Made by a program: the position numbers and the translations under genes
Shown here: piece by piece, positions 45,312-54,548 of the stretch
Layout of the letters: each line of letters begins with the position of its first letter
Numbering within the stretch: position 1 is the first letter of the stretch
Source: Xenorhabdus koppenhoeferi
Lineage (GTDB): Bacteria > Pseudomonadota > Gammaproteobacteria > Enterobacterales > Enterobacteriaceae
NCBI RefSeq assembly: GCF_900116635.1
Contig: NZ_FPBJ01000002.1
Coordinates: 94,001-158,000 of the forward strand
Reading direction: 5' to 3'
Length of the DNA: 64,000 nt
Notes under the pieces: generated by a model
Database searches by the model: none
Told to the model about the DNA's origin: nothing
What the model saw: only the letters and a program-made list of their open reading frames with translations

Positions 45312-48300
45312 ATGAATAAAAAAGAAAATCAGGCTGATTATAAAATTTCTCAGAAACTAACAGGTCTGGAAATCGCTATTGTAGGTGTTTCTTGTCAATT
45401 TCCAAACAGTCCAACGATAGAAAGTTTTTGGAAAAACTGTCTTGAAGGTAATGACTGCATTACCCGTTTTTCTAATGAAACATTAGCTGAAAATGGGGTT
45501 CCTGAGAATGAATATAAAAGTCAGAATTATGTTAATGCAAAAGGTGTGATTGAAAATCCTTTAAGATTTGATGCTGAATTTTTCCAATACAATAAACGAG
45601 AAGCAGAATTACTTGAACCACAAATCAGACACTTGCATCAATGTAGTTTTGACGCATTGGGTTCAGCAGGCATAGCCCCTTCGGTTTATAAAGGAAAAAT
45701 AGGCTGTTATCTGGCAGCCAGTGCGCAATTGCAGTGGCAGATGGCGGCTTATGAAGAAAGTAAACAAGATGCAGTCGGTTTGTTTTCGGCATTTAGTCTT
45801 ATCGAGAAGGATTTTGTGGCGACGCGTTTAGCTTATAAGCTCGGTTTGACGGGACCGGCGGTCGCATTACAAACCGCGTGTTCTTCTTCATTAACTGCTG
45901 TGCATATGGCTGCCCGCGCATTATTGCTGGGTGAATGTCAAATGGCTTTAGTGGCCGCCGCCGCTTTGACGCTCCCTAATCAGCAGGGGTATCTCTATCT
46001 GGATGGCATGATTGAATCACCGGATGGTATGTGTCGTCCTTTCGATGAACATGCCAATGGCACTGTCGGCGGAGAAGGCATTGGCGCAATTGTTCTGCAA
46101 CCTTTGAGACAGGCTCTGGAAGAAAAACGACCTATTATTGCTCTGATTAAGGGAAGTGCCATCAATAATGATGGTGCGAGAAAAGTGGGTTATACCGCGC
46201 CGAGTATTGAAGGGCAAACCGATGTTATTCGTAGTGCAATCACTGTATCCAAGGTTGATCCTAAATCAATTTCATATATTGAAGCGCATGGAACCGCCAC
46301 TAAACTCGGTGATCCCATTGAAATGGCGGCGTTAAAAAATGTATTTGATGATTGTCCGGCGGGCAGTATCGCAATCGGTTCGGCTAAATCCATTCTCGGG
46401 CATCTTGATAGCGCAGCAGGTATGGCCGGTTTAATTAAGACCGCGTTAATGTTGAAAAATAAAATGCTGTGCGCCAATAAGTATTTCAACGCACCAAATC
46501 CTAAGCTTAAACTAGAATCGTCACCGTTTTACATTAATACGCATAGTCAGGAATGGCACAGTCAATCGATCAGACGAGCCGGAGTCAGCTCTTTTGGTAT
46601 TGGCGGGACAAATGCGCATGTGATTCTTGAAGAAATGTCATATCAGACAGAGCAAGCTGAAACGCCGGAACAGCTCACTCTTTTACCTCTTTCAGCAAAA
46701 AATGAAGCAAGTCTATCAATGATGGAAAATGAATTGCTGAAATTTTTGTCAGAGAAACAATATAAGTTATCTGATATTGCTTATACCTTGCAGCAAGGAC
46801 GGGAACACTTTGATTATCGTTCTGTACTGGTTTGCTCAGGGGATCAGGAAAACCATACCTTATCTGATTTTGTGCGTGCCAAAGTAAAATATTCAGATAA
46901 GAAGATGGTCTTTTTATACCCGGGACAAGGAACGCAATATCCGGGTATGACTTATGCTTTATATCAGCAGGAAAGTGTATTCAGGGAGAGTTGCCAGACG
47001 TGTTTATCTTTATTGCCGGAAGACTCTCAACAAAAATTGTATGATTTTTTTGTGAATACGTCTGAACAAAAGAATGTCTCTAACGAAATAACTCAATTAG
47101 CTATTTTTATTGTTGAATATGCGATGACATTTTTATTCCAGAGCAAAGGGTTTAAACCCTTTGCTCTGTTTGGGCACAGTTTAGGTGAATATGTTGCAGC
47201 AACAATATCGGGGGTATTTTCACTGAGTGATGCTTTGTATTTGGTGAGTCAGCGAGCAAAACTCATCGAAACAATGTCACCGGGTGTTATGTTGAGTGTA
47301 TCATTGAGTGCAGAGCAGATAGGTCATTACCTTAATGAAGAACTTGAAATAGCGGCAATTAATGGTAGAGAATCTGTCGTTATCTCTGGTCATGCAATGA
47401 ATATTGATAAGCTGGAATCCTCTCTTCAAAATGATAATATTTATTGCAGAAGATTAAAAACGGCTCATGCCTTCCATTCCAGAGCAATAGATGAAATTCA
47501 GTCAGAATATGCTAATTCGTTAAACTCAGTAAACTTTGACCAGCCCAATATTCCCATTATCTCTAATTTAACGGGTGTGTGGCATTCTGTAGAAAGTATC
47601 AGGGCTTCTGAATATTGGTTGTCACATCAGCGAAATACAGTTAATTTTTTGAGAGGAATGGAAACATTATCTGAATTTAATGACCTCGTATTTATTGAAA
47701 TGGGCCCGGGTAACACGTTATCCAGTTTTGTACATAAGTATTACCAAAACGAGAGTGAAAATAAGCCATTAATCATTAACATGATTAAACATCCTAATTT
47801 GAACGATGATGATCATGAGTATTTCTATCGTCAACTTGGAAAGATATGGTGTAGTACAGAAGGAGTCGAGTGGGAAAATATCAATCAGCCGACAGGAAGG
47901 TTGATTCATATGCCAGTGTATCAGTTTGCCAAAACGGAATACACTAAACTAAGAGATAAATTAGTTTCTGGTTTAAATATTAACAGTGCTAGTCAACAGG
48001 AGAATAAAAATAAACTTTATTCTCCTGGTTGGCAACGAGAAATTTATTATCAGCCAGGGGAAGAAACAAAATACCAACACGTTTTTATCCTCTGTACCCA
48101 AACAAATAATTCTTATTACCTTGATTTAAGCAAAGAGTTGTGGCCTGACAGTAAAGTCATTTTCATTGATAATTCAGCAGAGTTTAAGTTATTAACATCA
48201 TTATCTGACAGCACTTTTATTCTTATTCCTGAAAATGATCCGCTCGAAAATGAACCCATTGAATATTATCTACAATGGGTGGAAGCACTTCGCGTCATTT

Positions 48301-49775
48301 TAAATCAACTGGAGTTACAAGTTGCACGATTTGTCCTCTTTACCCCTGAAATTGAAAATGTATTGGGATATGAACGGCCTAATCCTGCCATTTCAATGTT
48401 AAAGGGATTGGTGCAATCCATTTCTCATGAATATCAACAGCACCAGACTATGCAGATAGATTTCTCCGGAAATGCTGTAGCAGGCAATCGATTGAACTCA
48501 CTGATACGCGGGCTTGTCGGGTCTGATAAACGTGGTTTTGAGAAATATCGTCATGCCGCAATAAGATATGGTCAGTTATGGTCACCTGAATTTAAAGTAT
48601 TATCGGTTAATTCCCTGCATCAGGTTAAGCAAGATCATGAATTGCAAATAGGTGATTTAGTCTTTATCAGCGGTGGTCTTGGTGGTATCGGACTGACACT
48701 GGCGGAATCATTAGCAATTCAGTATCGCGCACGTCTTGTGTTGTCATCCCGTTCAGAATTCCCGGCGAGATCTGAATGGGATTTGATAAAGCAAGATCCG
48801 ACACAAATGGAAACAATGAGAAAGATTGAGGCTATTGAAAAAATAGAACAATTTGGTGGTGAAGTTCATCTCCATTCTGTTGATGTTTCCTGCAAAAAAG
48901 ATCTTCATGCTTTGCTTCAATCTCTTGAAAGCGAATTAGGGCCATTTAGTATGGTTATTCATGCTGCCGGATCTGATGCCGGTGCACTCATTGCGCAACC
49001 TAATCTGATACTGCATCGAGATATCATGGCGGCTAAAGTCTGTGGTGTGAATAATTTGCTGTTATATTTCAGTGATAAAAATCTTCGTACTATGCTGCTT
49101 TGTTCTTCTTTATTAGCTTATTATGGCGCCTATGGGCATTCTGCTTATGTTGCAGCTAATGCTTACTTAGAGGCTATTGCGGATAACTATAATTATCCTT
49201 TCAGAATTTGCTCCATCTCTTGGGATCGCTGGTTAGAAGTGGGGATGGCGGCTAAAAACAGACTGGATACCAACAAAATAGTCGGTTTGACTAACCGGGA
49301 AGGGCAAGATGTCTTTCTGCAAATACTTTCCCATTACCCTAATCGATTTTCAGTATCCGTATTGCCAATAAAAGAGAGAATGGAAGAGAACGATCTTCTC
49401 CGGCTGGAGAATAAAGATCATATATCCAATACTGAAATTTCTTATACCGAAGATTTAATAAAGAAAGTCATTATAGAAGTCTGGGAACATCAACTGGGAT
49501 TAATGAGCCTTGATGAGAATATAAGTTTTTTTGATTTGGGAGCGACTTCACTTGATATCGTTCAGGCCAATGAAAGATTAAAGGAAAAATTAAATGCAGA
49601 TATTCCCATTGCCATGATGTTTACCTATAGCTCTGTTGTGAAGCTCTGGTCAGCATTACAGAATATGATGAATAAATCTTCAGGTAACATACATCAAAGT
49701 AAGGAAGGCTCAAATCAAAATAATAGAAGAAGTTTGGCTAAGAATCGTATAAATAGACGGTTGAAAAATAGCTGA
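45312..49775 (+). CDS. xcnL: Xenocoumacin PKS XcnL (KS-AT-KR-ACP)
   Basis: A 1487-residue single-module PKS. KS active Cys 190 (TACSSS). AT has GHSLG (Ser 623) and AHAFH, the malonyl signature. KR has SGGLGGIG near 1119. ACP Ser is 1413 (GATSL). It should extend the leucyl unit from XcnK with malonyl and reduce the ketone, creating the oxygen that closes the lactone. Chain then passes to XcnF. A 102-bp gap precedes it; the gap to xcnM holds a short ERIC. Confidence 0.93.
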   Translation: MNKKENQADYKISQKLTGLEIAIVGVSCQFPNSPTIESFWKNCLEGNDCITRFSNETLAENGVPENEYKSQNYVNAKGVIENPLRFDAEFFQYNKREAELLEPQIRHLHQCSFDALGSAGIAPSVYKGKIGCYLAASAQLQWQMAAYEESKQDAVGLFSAFSLIEKDFVATRLAYKLGLTGPAVALQTACSSSLTAVHMAARALLLGECQMALVAAAALTLPNQQGYLYLDGMIESPDGMCRPFDEHANGTVGGEGIGAIVLQPLRQALEEKRPIIALIKGSAINNDGARKVGYTAPSIEGQTDVIRSAITVSKVDPKSISYIEAHGTATKLGDPIEMAALKNVFDDCPAGSIAIGSAKSILGHLDSAAGMAGLIKTALMLKNKMLCANKYFNAPNPKLKLESSPFYINTHSQEWHSQSIRRAGVSSFGIGGTNAHVILEEMSYQTEQAETPEQLTLLPLSAKNEASLSMMENELLKFLSEKQYKLSDIAYTLQQGREHFDYRSVLVCSGDQENHTLSDFVRAKVKYSDKKMVFLYPGQGTQYPGMTYALYQQESVFRESCQTCLSLLPEDSQQKLYDFFVNTSEQKNVSNEITQLAIFIVEYAMTFLFQSKGFKPFALFGHSLGEYVAATISGVFSLSDALYLVSQRAKLIETMSPGVMLSVSLSAEQIGHYLNEELEIAAINGRESVVISGHAMNIDKLESSLQNDNIYCRRLKTAHAFHSRAIDEIQSEYANSLNSVNFDQPNIPIISNLTGVWHSVESIRASEYWLSHQRNTVNFLRGMETLSEFNDLVFIEMGPGNTLSSFVHKYYQNESENKPLIINMIKHPNLNDDDHEYFYRQLGKIWCSTEGVEWENINQPTGRLIHMPVYQFAKTEYTKLRDKLVSGLNINSASQQENKNKLYSPGWQREIYYQPGEETKYQHVFILCTQTNNSYYLDLSKELWPDSKVIFIDNSAEFKLLTSLSDSTFILIPENDPLENEPIEYYLQWVEALRVILNQLELQVARFVLFTPEIENVLGYERPNPAISMLKGLVQSISHEYQQHQTMQIDFSGNAVAGNRLNSLIRGLVGSDKRGFEKYRHAAIRYGQLWSPEFKVLSVNSLHQVKQDHELQIGDLVFISGGLGGIGLTLAESLAIQYRARLVLSSRSEFPARSEWDLIKQDPTQMETMRKIEAIEKIEQFGGEVHLHSVDVSCKKDLHALLQSLESELGPFSMVIHAAGSDAGALIAQPNLILHRDIMAAKVCGVNNLLLYFSDKNLRTMLLCSSLLAYYGAYGHSAYVAANAYLEAIADNYNYPFRICSISWDRWLEVGMAAKNRLDTNKIVGLTNREGQDVFLQILSHYPNRFSVSVLPIKERMEENDLLRLENKDHISNTEISYTEDLIKKVIIEVWEHQLGLMSLDENISFFDLGATSLDIVQANERLKEKLNADIPIAMMFTYSSVVKLWSALQNMMNKSSGNIHQSKEGSNQNNRRSLAKNRINRRLKNS

Positions 49776-49840
49776 AATCTGAATGGTCAGGAAATTATTT
49801 TTATTTTAATTAAATATTATCCATATTTTATGATTGTATG

Positions 49841-49901
49841 TATACCCGGTGAGTTTCATAATGCAGACAACAAAGCTGCAAATTGAAAGACGACGGGTAT
49901 A
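49841..49901 (+). repeat. Short 61-bp ERIC derivative between xcnL and xcnM
   Basis: Flanked by TATACCC and GGGTATA, with CAACAAAGCTGCAAATTGAA in the right half. Its reverse complement aligns along its full length with the 61-bp element at 11228-11288. As a hairpin between xcnL and xcnM it could act as a processing or termination site separating xcnMN. Confidence 0.85.
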
Positions 49902-49982
49902 GAAATAGTATTTCTAAGTCTATTTAAATCTTTCTGGTTATTAGCAGGATAAAGTCTTGCATTCTGTTTTGAGGATTATTAA

Positions 49983-51068
49983 ATGAAAAAGTTGTCTGTT
50001 CTATTGGTTGGAGGATATGGGGTTGTTGGACATCAGGTTGCATTGATTTTGAATCAGCATGCTCCCCATCTGAAGTTGATCATTGCCGGAAGGGATATTA
50101 ATAAAGCCAGGGATCTAGCTAAAAGTTTACAAAATGCGCAGGGTATCGCTTTTGATATTGAGAATATTTGTCTGCCAGACGATATGGATGTTGATATAAT
50201 ATTATCTATCGTTAATGATCCACAAGATAATTTGTTTTATTTTGCAAATAAAAATAGCATTGCTTATGTAGATATTACGCGCTGGACGGAAAAGTTGCAG
50301 ATTACACTAAGTAAAGCGGTGATGATGCAAAATACAAGCTCAATGATTTTTGCCTCTTCTTGGATGGCAAGTGTTGTTTCAGCACTCGCCAATAATATGA
50401 GCAAGTCACTTAAGAGCGTGACGAGTATTGATATCAGTATATTGGCTTTTTCTCAGGATAAATCCGGCCCGGATTCATTTGACTATTTGGATAGACTTGC
50501 GATTCCATTTATTGTAAAGCAAAGTGACAGATATCAGAAAGTGTTGCCTTTTTCGGATGAACGTATTATGTCATTTGGTGATAATGGTAAATATAAAGTT
50601 TTTCGTATGGATATGCCTGAACAATTTACTTTGCCTTTAATGACAAATGCGAAAACTGTTGCAACCAGAATTGGTTATAATAATCATAAGGTGAATGATA
50701 TTTTAGCTTTCATTATAAAGAGTGGTATATGGAAACTGATATCTGGTGATCTTTTCAAAAAATTACGTAAGAAAATTTTTTATCATCCTGGCTCTGGCGA
50801 CCAACATCAAATTCGTATTGATGTTCATGGAGTTGATGAAAAAGGGCATCAAAAACATCACATTCTTCATATTAAGGATCCGAAAGGACAATCTCACTTA
50901 ACAGCGACAGGCGTAGCGGCTTTAATTATGCAATTGGCTGAGCATATTCAAAATAATCAACCAAATATTTTTATGGTAGGAGAGGCGTTTTTCAGTGTTC
51001 AAAAACTTAAAGATCTATTACAGTCTGAAGGAATTTATCTTGATGAAGAAAATGAAATCTTAAAGTAG
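49983..51068 (+). CDS. xcnM: Saccharopine dehydrogenase-like protein XcnM
   Basis: A 361-residue protein with N-terminal Rossmann motif VGGYGVVG (9-16) and an overall plan like saccharopine dehydrogenase/trans-acting enoyl reductase-like proteins. XcnM and XcnN are known to convert xenocoumacin 1 to xenocoumacin 2: the guanidino chain is lost and a pyrrolidine formed, lowering activity and protecting the producer. TGAGGA precedes the ATG. The gene is followed by a 46-bp palindrome. Published work reports OmpR acting oppositely on xcnA-L and xcnMN, consistent with a separate unit here. Confidence 0.9.
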   Translation: MKKLSVLLVGGYGVVGHQVALILNQHAPHLKLIIAGRDINKARDLAKSLQNAQGIAFDIENICLPDDMDVDIILSIVNDPQDNLFYFANKNSIAYVDITRWTEKLQITLSKAVMMQNTSSMIFASSWMASVVSALANNMSKSLKSVTSIDISILAFSQDKSGPDSFDYLDRLAIPFIVKQSDRYQKVLPFSDERIMSFGDNGKYKVFRMDMPEQFTLPLMTNAKTVATRIGYNNHKVNDILAFIIKSGIWKLISGDLFKKLRKKIFYHPGSGDQHQIRIDVHGVDEKGHQKHHILHIKDPKGQSHLTATGVAALIMQLAEHIQNNQPNIFMVGEAFFSVQKLKDLLQSEGIYLDEENEILK

Positions 51069-51093
51069 TTTTCTTTAGTTAGTTGTTTTACAG

Positions 51094-51139
51094 GGCAAGA
51101 GCGTGAAAATTTTGTTAACAAAATTTTCACGCTCTTGCC
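51094..51139 (+). repeat. Perfect 46-bp palindrome between xcnM and xcnN
   Basis: Each arm is 23 bases, from GGCAAGAGCGTGAAAATT at the outer end to TTGTT at the centre, mirrored exactly with no unpaired loop. It starts 26 bases after the xcnM stop and ends 60 bases before xcnN. The RNA would form a very stable hairpin, but only scattered T follow, so it may be an attenuator or mRNA-end protector. Confidence 0.9.
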
Positions 51140-51199
51140 TTACCTTAATTGGAACTTGGTTTTTTATTTATGATGAAAATATCAGGAGAATAGATAATC

Positions 51200-52270
51200 A
51201 TGTCACTGTCTGAAATAAGTTTAAGTAATAATTTCAATATATCACGTAAAGTGATTGCTAGCTTACGGGAGTTAAGGAAATTAGATAATTATCATTGGGC
51301 TATTGCACTTTCAAAAGACTATCTTGTTATAATAACGGCTATATATTTAAGTGTTGGTATAAGTTTTTGGTTTTATCCATTTTCTTTACTTATGATAGGT
51401 TCAACACAACGAGCATTTACTAATATATTACATTATTCGTCTCATCATGTTTTAGCCAAAAATAAATTTATAAATTATATTGGAGGTACTTTTTTATCTG
51501 GGCATTTAGTCTTCCACCTGCTTAATACTTATAAAGATCCTCATGTCAGGTATCATCATGCACATTTAGGTAATCCAGAAAAAGATCCTGATCTCAAGTT
51601 TCATATAGATAGTGGTTTATATGATTTTAATCAGAATGATAAAGAATTCTTCATACAAAATATATTGTTAACCATTTCAGGATATAGGACATTAAAGTTT
51701 ATACACTATGTAATAAAGGATGCAATCAAATCAAAGAAAGATGAAATTAAAATTAAAATTAAAATAGAAAAGAAAAATCCTAAAAATAACAATGAATCAA
51801 TAGCATTTGTTATTTATTGGGTTTTTATTCTTTCAGTTATTATTTATTTTGGTTTCTTTATGTATTTTATTTTGCTTTGGATAGTACCATTATTCACTGT
51901 CACAGTGGCTATTGGGTGGATTATTGGTATAGCTGAACATTATCCTCTTCCTGCATCTGAAAAGGAAGCATTGTTGCTCACAAGAAACACAAAGGGGGTT
52001 TGGTGGGAACGCTTTTTGTTTGGAAGACATTATGACAATTATCATTTAGTGCATCACCTGTATCCGGGTATCCCTCATTGGAACATACAAAAAGCTCATA
52101 TATACTTGCTCAATGATCCAAATTATCAAAAATGGGATGATTTATGGGGCGGGATATTTATTCGTCAACATCCCCATCAAGAAACGATGCTAAGTTATGC
52201 TTCAAAATATAGAAAATTTAGAAAATATAATCAAAAGGGCAGTTTTGCCAAATATCTTCTTTCTATTTGA
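51200..52270 (+). CDS. xcnN: Membrane fatty-acid desaturase-like protein XcnN
   Basis: A 356-residue membrane di-iron desaturase/hydroxylase family member. Three His boxes are present: H78xxxHH83, H115xxxHH120 and H282xxHH286, plus an isolated His 277. Hydrophobic segments lie near 41-75 and 203-245. It works with XcnM in forming xenocoumacin 2. A lysine-isoleucine repeat (KIKIKIKI, about 184-190) lies in a cytoplasmic loop and reflects an AAAATT repeat in the DNA. AGGAGA precedes the ATG. It is the last xcn gene. Confidence 0.9.
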   Translation: MSLSEISLSNNFNISRKVIASLRELRKLDNYHWAIALSKDYLVIITAIYLSVGISFWFYPFSLLMIGSTQRAFTNILHYSSHHVLAKNKFINYIGGTFLSGHLVFHLLNTYKDPHVRYHHAHLGNPEKDPDLKFHIDSGLYDFNQNDKEFFIQNILLTISGYRTLKFIHYVIKDAIKSKKDEIKIKIKIEKKNPKNNNESIAFVIYWVFILSVIIYFGFFMYFILLWIVPLFTVTVAIGWIIGIAEHYPLPASEKEALLLTRNTKGVWWERFLFGRHYDNYHLVHHLYPGIPHWNIQKAHIYLLNDPNYQKWDDLWGGIFIRQHPHQETMLSYASKYRKFRKYNQKGSFAKYLLSI

Positions 52271-52300
52271 ACAAGCAATACATAAAACTATTTTTTCATG

Positions 52301-52319
52301 AGGGCTTTTAAGGCCCTTT
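52301..52319 (+). terminator. Probable terminator after xcnN
   Basis: AGGGC and GCCCT form a short stem around TTTTAAG, followed by TTTATG. It starts 30 bases after the xcnN stop, between convergent genes, where termination is expected. The stem is short, so confidence is moderate. Confidence 0.5.
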
Positions 52320-52324
52320 ATGTT

Positions 52325-52451
52325 TATACCCAATGGATTTCAAGATGCAGCACGACGGCAAGGGAATGAACCCCCAGGAGCATAGCTAACTATGTGACTG
52401 GGGTGAGTGAGCGCAGCCAACAAAGCTGCAACTTGAAAGACGACGGGTATA
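52325..52451 (+). repeat. ERIC element, full length (127 bp)
   Basis: Begins TATACCCAATGGATTTCAAG and ends AACTTGAAAGACGACGGGTA, TA, the most consensus-like copy in the window. It marks the downstream edge of the xcn cluster, between xcnN and the convergent polyamine gene. Confidence 0.92.
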
Positions 52452-52545
52452 TTATTCTGTAACTGATTGCCTTTCACGCTTGGCTAATTAACAATCAGTT
52501 GTTTCATGGATAAGATGTTAATAAGGTATTTTACTTATTTTAAAA

Positions 52546-54057
52546 TTAAAACCCTCTCCCTCTCTGTAGTATTTTATATTCATATTCTTGGCCATTAAGC
52601 TGCATGCGTAATTCTGTTATAAATGCATCTTGATGTTTAAATTCATTGCAGACAAATAAATCAAGTGCTGCATAATGATATTCTGGCCATGTGTGAATGG
52701 TAAAATGTGACTCAGCCAATATCAGTGCTCCACTGACACCCCAGGGTTTGAATTGATGAAAATTATGAGTAATAACGTTTAACTCAAATTTTTTGGCAAC
52801 ATCAAGCATGATTTTTTCAATGTCTGATACCGATTTTAATATTTCTGCATCACATTCCTTCATATCTACAATAATGTGAATACCAAGTTGACTTACTTTA
52901 GTCGACGAATTTACTTTCTCTTGACCTCGATATTGAAATTTATTGCCGTGACACTGATTACACGTTGTCTCAATAAGCTGTTCTATCGTTAATATGTTTT
53001 TTCCGTGCCCAATGGTTATCATGTTATTACATGATTTACATTGATAAAATTTTATACGAGGATTTAATTCTCCTGTGTAGATTTTATCTGAGTAGTCACT
53101 TTTGCCTGAAATGATTGGATATGTGTGTGGTGTAACAGAAAGAACATATAAGTCACTGACATTGCCTATAATACTTCCGCCATGATATTTATTGAATTGT
53201 GGATAAATATGCTTGATAAGGAGATTCTGGTTGTTCAGTAACCGCTGTACCTCTTGATTTTCCATTGGTTTTTTTTGACCAAATGAAAGTAAAATTTCAC
53301 TGTTATCATTTTTAGCTAAGCTAATTGCACGTGATAAAAATAATTTCAATCCACTCAACGTATAAGGTGGATCTGTCCAGATAATGTCAAAATTTTTGGT
53401 GTAAACATTAGCACGTTTTAGATCTAAGTACTCAGTATTGATAACAAAATCATTTTGTTTCGCTACATCTTGGATAAATGTTAATAGATCCTGATCTATA
53501 TCTTTGACAAAAATATTCCTTGAAGAGGAATACCCAAGTTTTTTAAAGGCCATCATTAAAGCTAAAGATGTTAGATCATCATCGCCTAAAAATAGAATGT
53601 TTTGTTTAAACACCCGTGGATTATTAAGTAATAACATTACCCTGCTTATTGATGTCTCTAATGTTGCATGAGCTTGATCTAATAAAATATTGACTTGCGG
53701 TCTGTTGTTATATATAGGTTCCAGTAAAACGGATAGTTCATTTGTAAACTCTTCTCGTTTTTCATTGGAAGAGAGTAAGTTATATTTATTGATATCAATT
53801 GATTTATATTCCAGTTCATTTTGAACATGTTTTATACCTGTTGGGTTTAATTTAAAAACCCCTTTATTTTCAGCAAAATTATACTTTATTAATTCTTTTT
53901 TAAATGCTGAGATGATAGGAATAGGTAAATTGCTTTTTAATGACAGGTCTTTGTTTGATGTACGGCCATATAAATATAGGCGTATTAGTAATGTCTCTAA
54001 TACTTCAACCGGGTGTGACAACTTCATGTTGTTTTTTATAATGTCTAGTGTATTCAT
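52546..54057 (-). CDS. Fusion: BpsA-like aminopropyltransferase plus S-adenosylmethionine decarboxylase
   Basis: A 503-residue protein with two recognisable halves. Residues about 10-80 look like a winged helix. About 120-310 match the branched-chain polyamine synthase BpsA family: GDDDLTS at 158-164, KDIDQDLL near 185, and DPPYT at 229-233. A Cys pair set C340xxC343 and C366xxC369 suggests a zinc ribbon. About 388-503 is a prokaryotic AdoMet decarboxylase: ESH with Ser 450 as pyruvoyl precursor, H455 and C470, the +5/+20 spacing of the bacterial enzyme. Together they would make decarboxylated AdoMet and use it to add aminopropyl groups to a polyamine. It is convergent to xcnN and downstream of fliR. 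Product and link to xenocoumacin are unknown. Confidence 0.85.
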   Translation of the reverse strand: MNTLDIIKNNMKLSHPVEVLETLLIRLYLYGRTSNKDLSLKSNLPIPIISAFKKELIKYNFAENKGVFKLNPTGIKHVQNELEYKSIDINKYNLLSSNEKREEFTNELSVLLEPIYNNRPQVNILLDQAHATLETSISRVMLLLNNPRVFKQNILFLGDDDLTSLALMMAFKKLGYSSSRNIFVKDIDQDLLTFIQDVAKQNDFVINTEYLDLKRANVYTKNFDIIWTDPPYTLSGLKLFLSRAISLAKNDNSEILLSFGQKKPMENQEVQRLLNNQNLLIKHIYPQFNKYHGGSIIGNVSDLYVLSVTPHTYPIISGKSDYSDKIYTGELNPRIKFYQCKSCNNMITIGHGKNILTIEQLIETTCNQCHGNKFQYRGQEKVNSSTKVSQLGIHIIVDMKECDAEILKSVSDIEKIMLDVAKKFELNVITHNFHQFKPWGVSGALILAESHFTIHTWPEYHYAALDLFVCNEFKHQDAFITELRMQLNGQEYEYKILQRGRGF

Positions 54058-54548
54058 CGTAATCTCTTTTTACATATTCTTATAATCTGATAGCGTAATT
54101 AATATCCAGTCAGATATCTAAATTATACTTGGATCTGTTACTGTCGCGCTTTCTGAATCCAGCCATTTACCTCTCCCCATAAATGCTATAAATCTGACGA
54201 GTAATTTATAAAACTCAACATTATATAGTGGCTTATAAATTTCAACTAGTTTCTATTTCTAAAGAAATAATAAACTAGGTTAATATAACGTGTTATCTCA
54301 GTTATTTGTAACTTATTGGAATGATAACATTAGTTATATTAACTTGTATTTATTTTATTGGTGCTTATGTAGTAAGTGATTTTTGGTTTTCTAAATAGTT
54401 TGGTAAAACCAATTTCTTATTTTAATGCGGGATAATGAATTGAGTTTTATAAAAAATAAAATTGAGGAATGATTGTTGTTTTACATAAATTTATTCGAAA
54501 TAACGTACTTGATTGTAACGATTGTATTTGCTGCTGATAAAGCCACAA
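54058..54548. other. AT-rich non-coding region between fliR and the BpsA-SpeD gene
   Basis: 491 bases with no credible gene. An imperfect inverted repeat (AACTAGTTTCTATTTCT with AGAAATAATAAACTAG) spans about 54244-54280, and a hairpin with an 8-bp stem (TTGGTTTT/AAAACCAA) spans 54383-54412. These may end the fli transcript, which comes from the right. The promoter of the minus-strand fusion gene should lie near 54060-54150; TTATAA on the minus strand there is a candidate -10. Confidence 0.7.

Noticed and set aside
11159-54548. Search for integrase, tRNA attachment site or transposase at the island edges
   Set aside because: No such gene or direct-repeat pair could be seen, so I do not call a mobile element.
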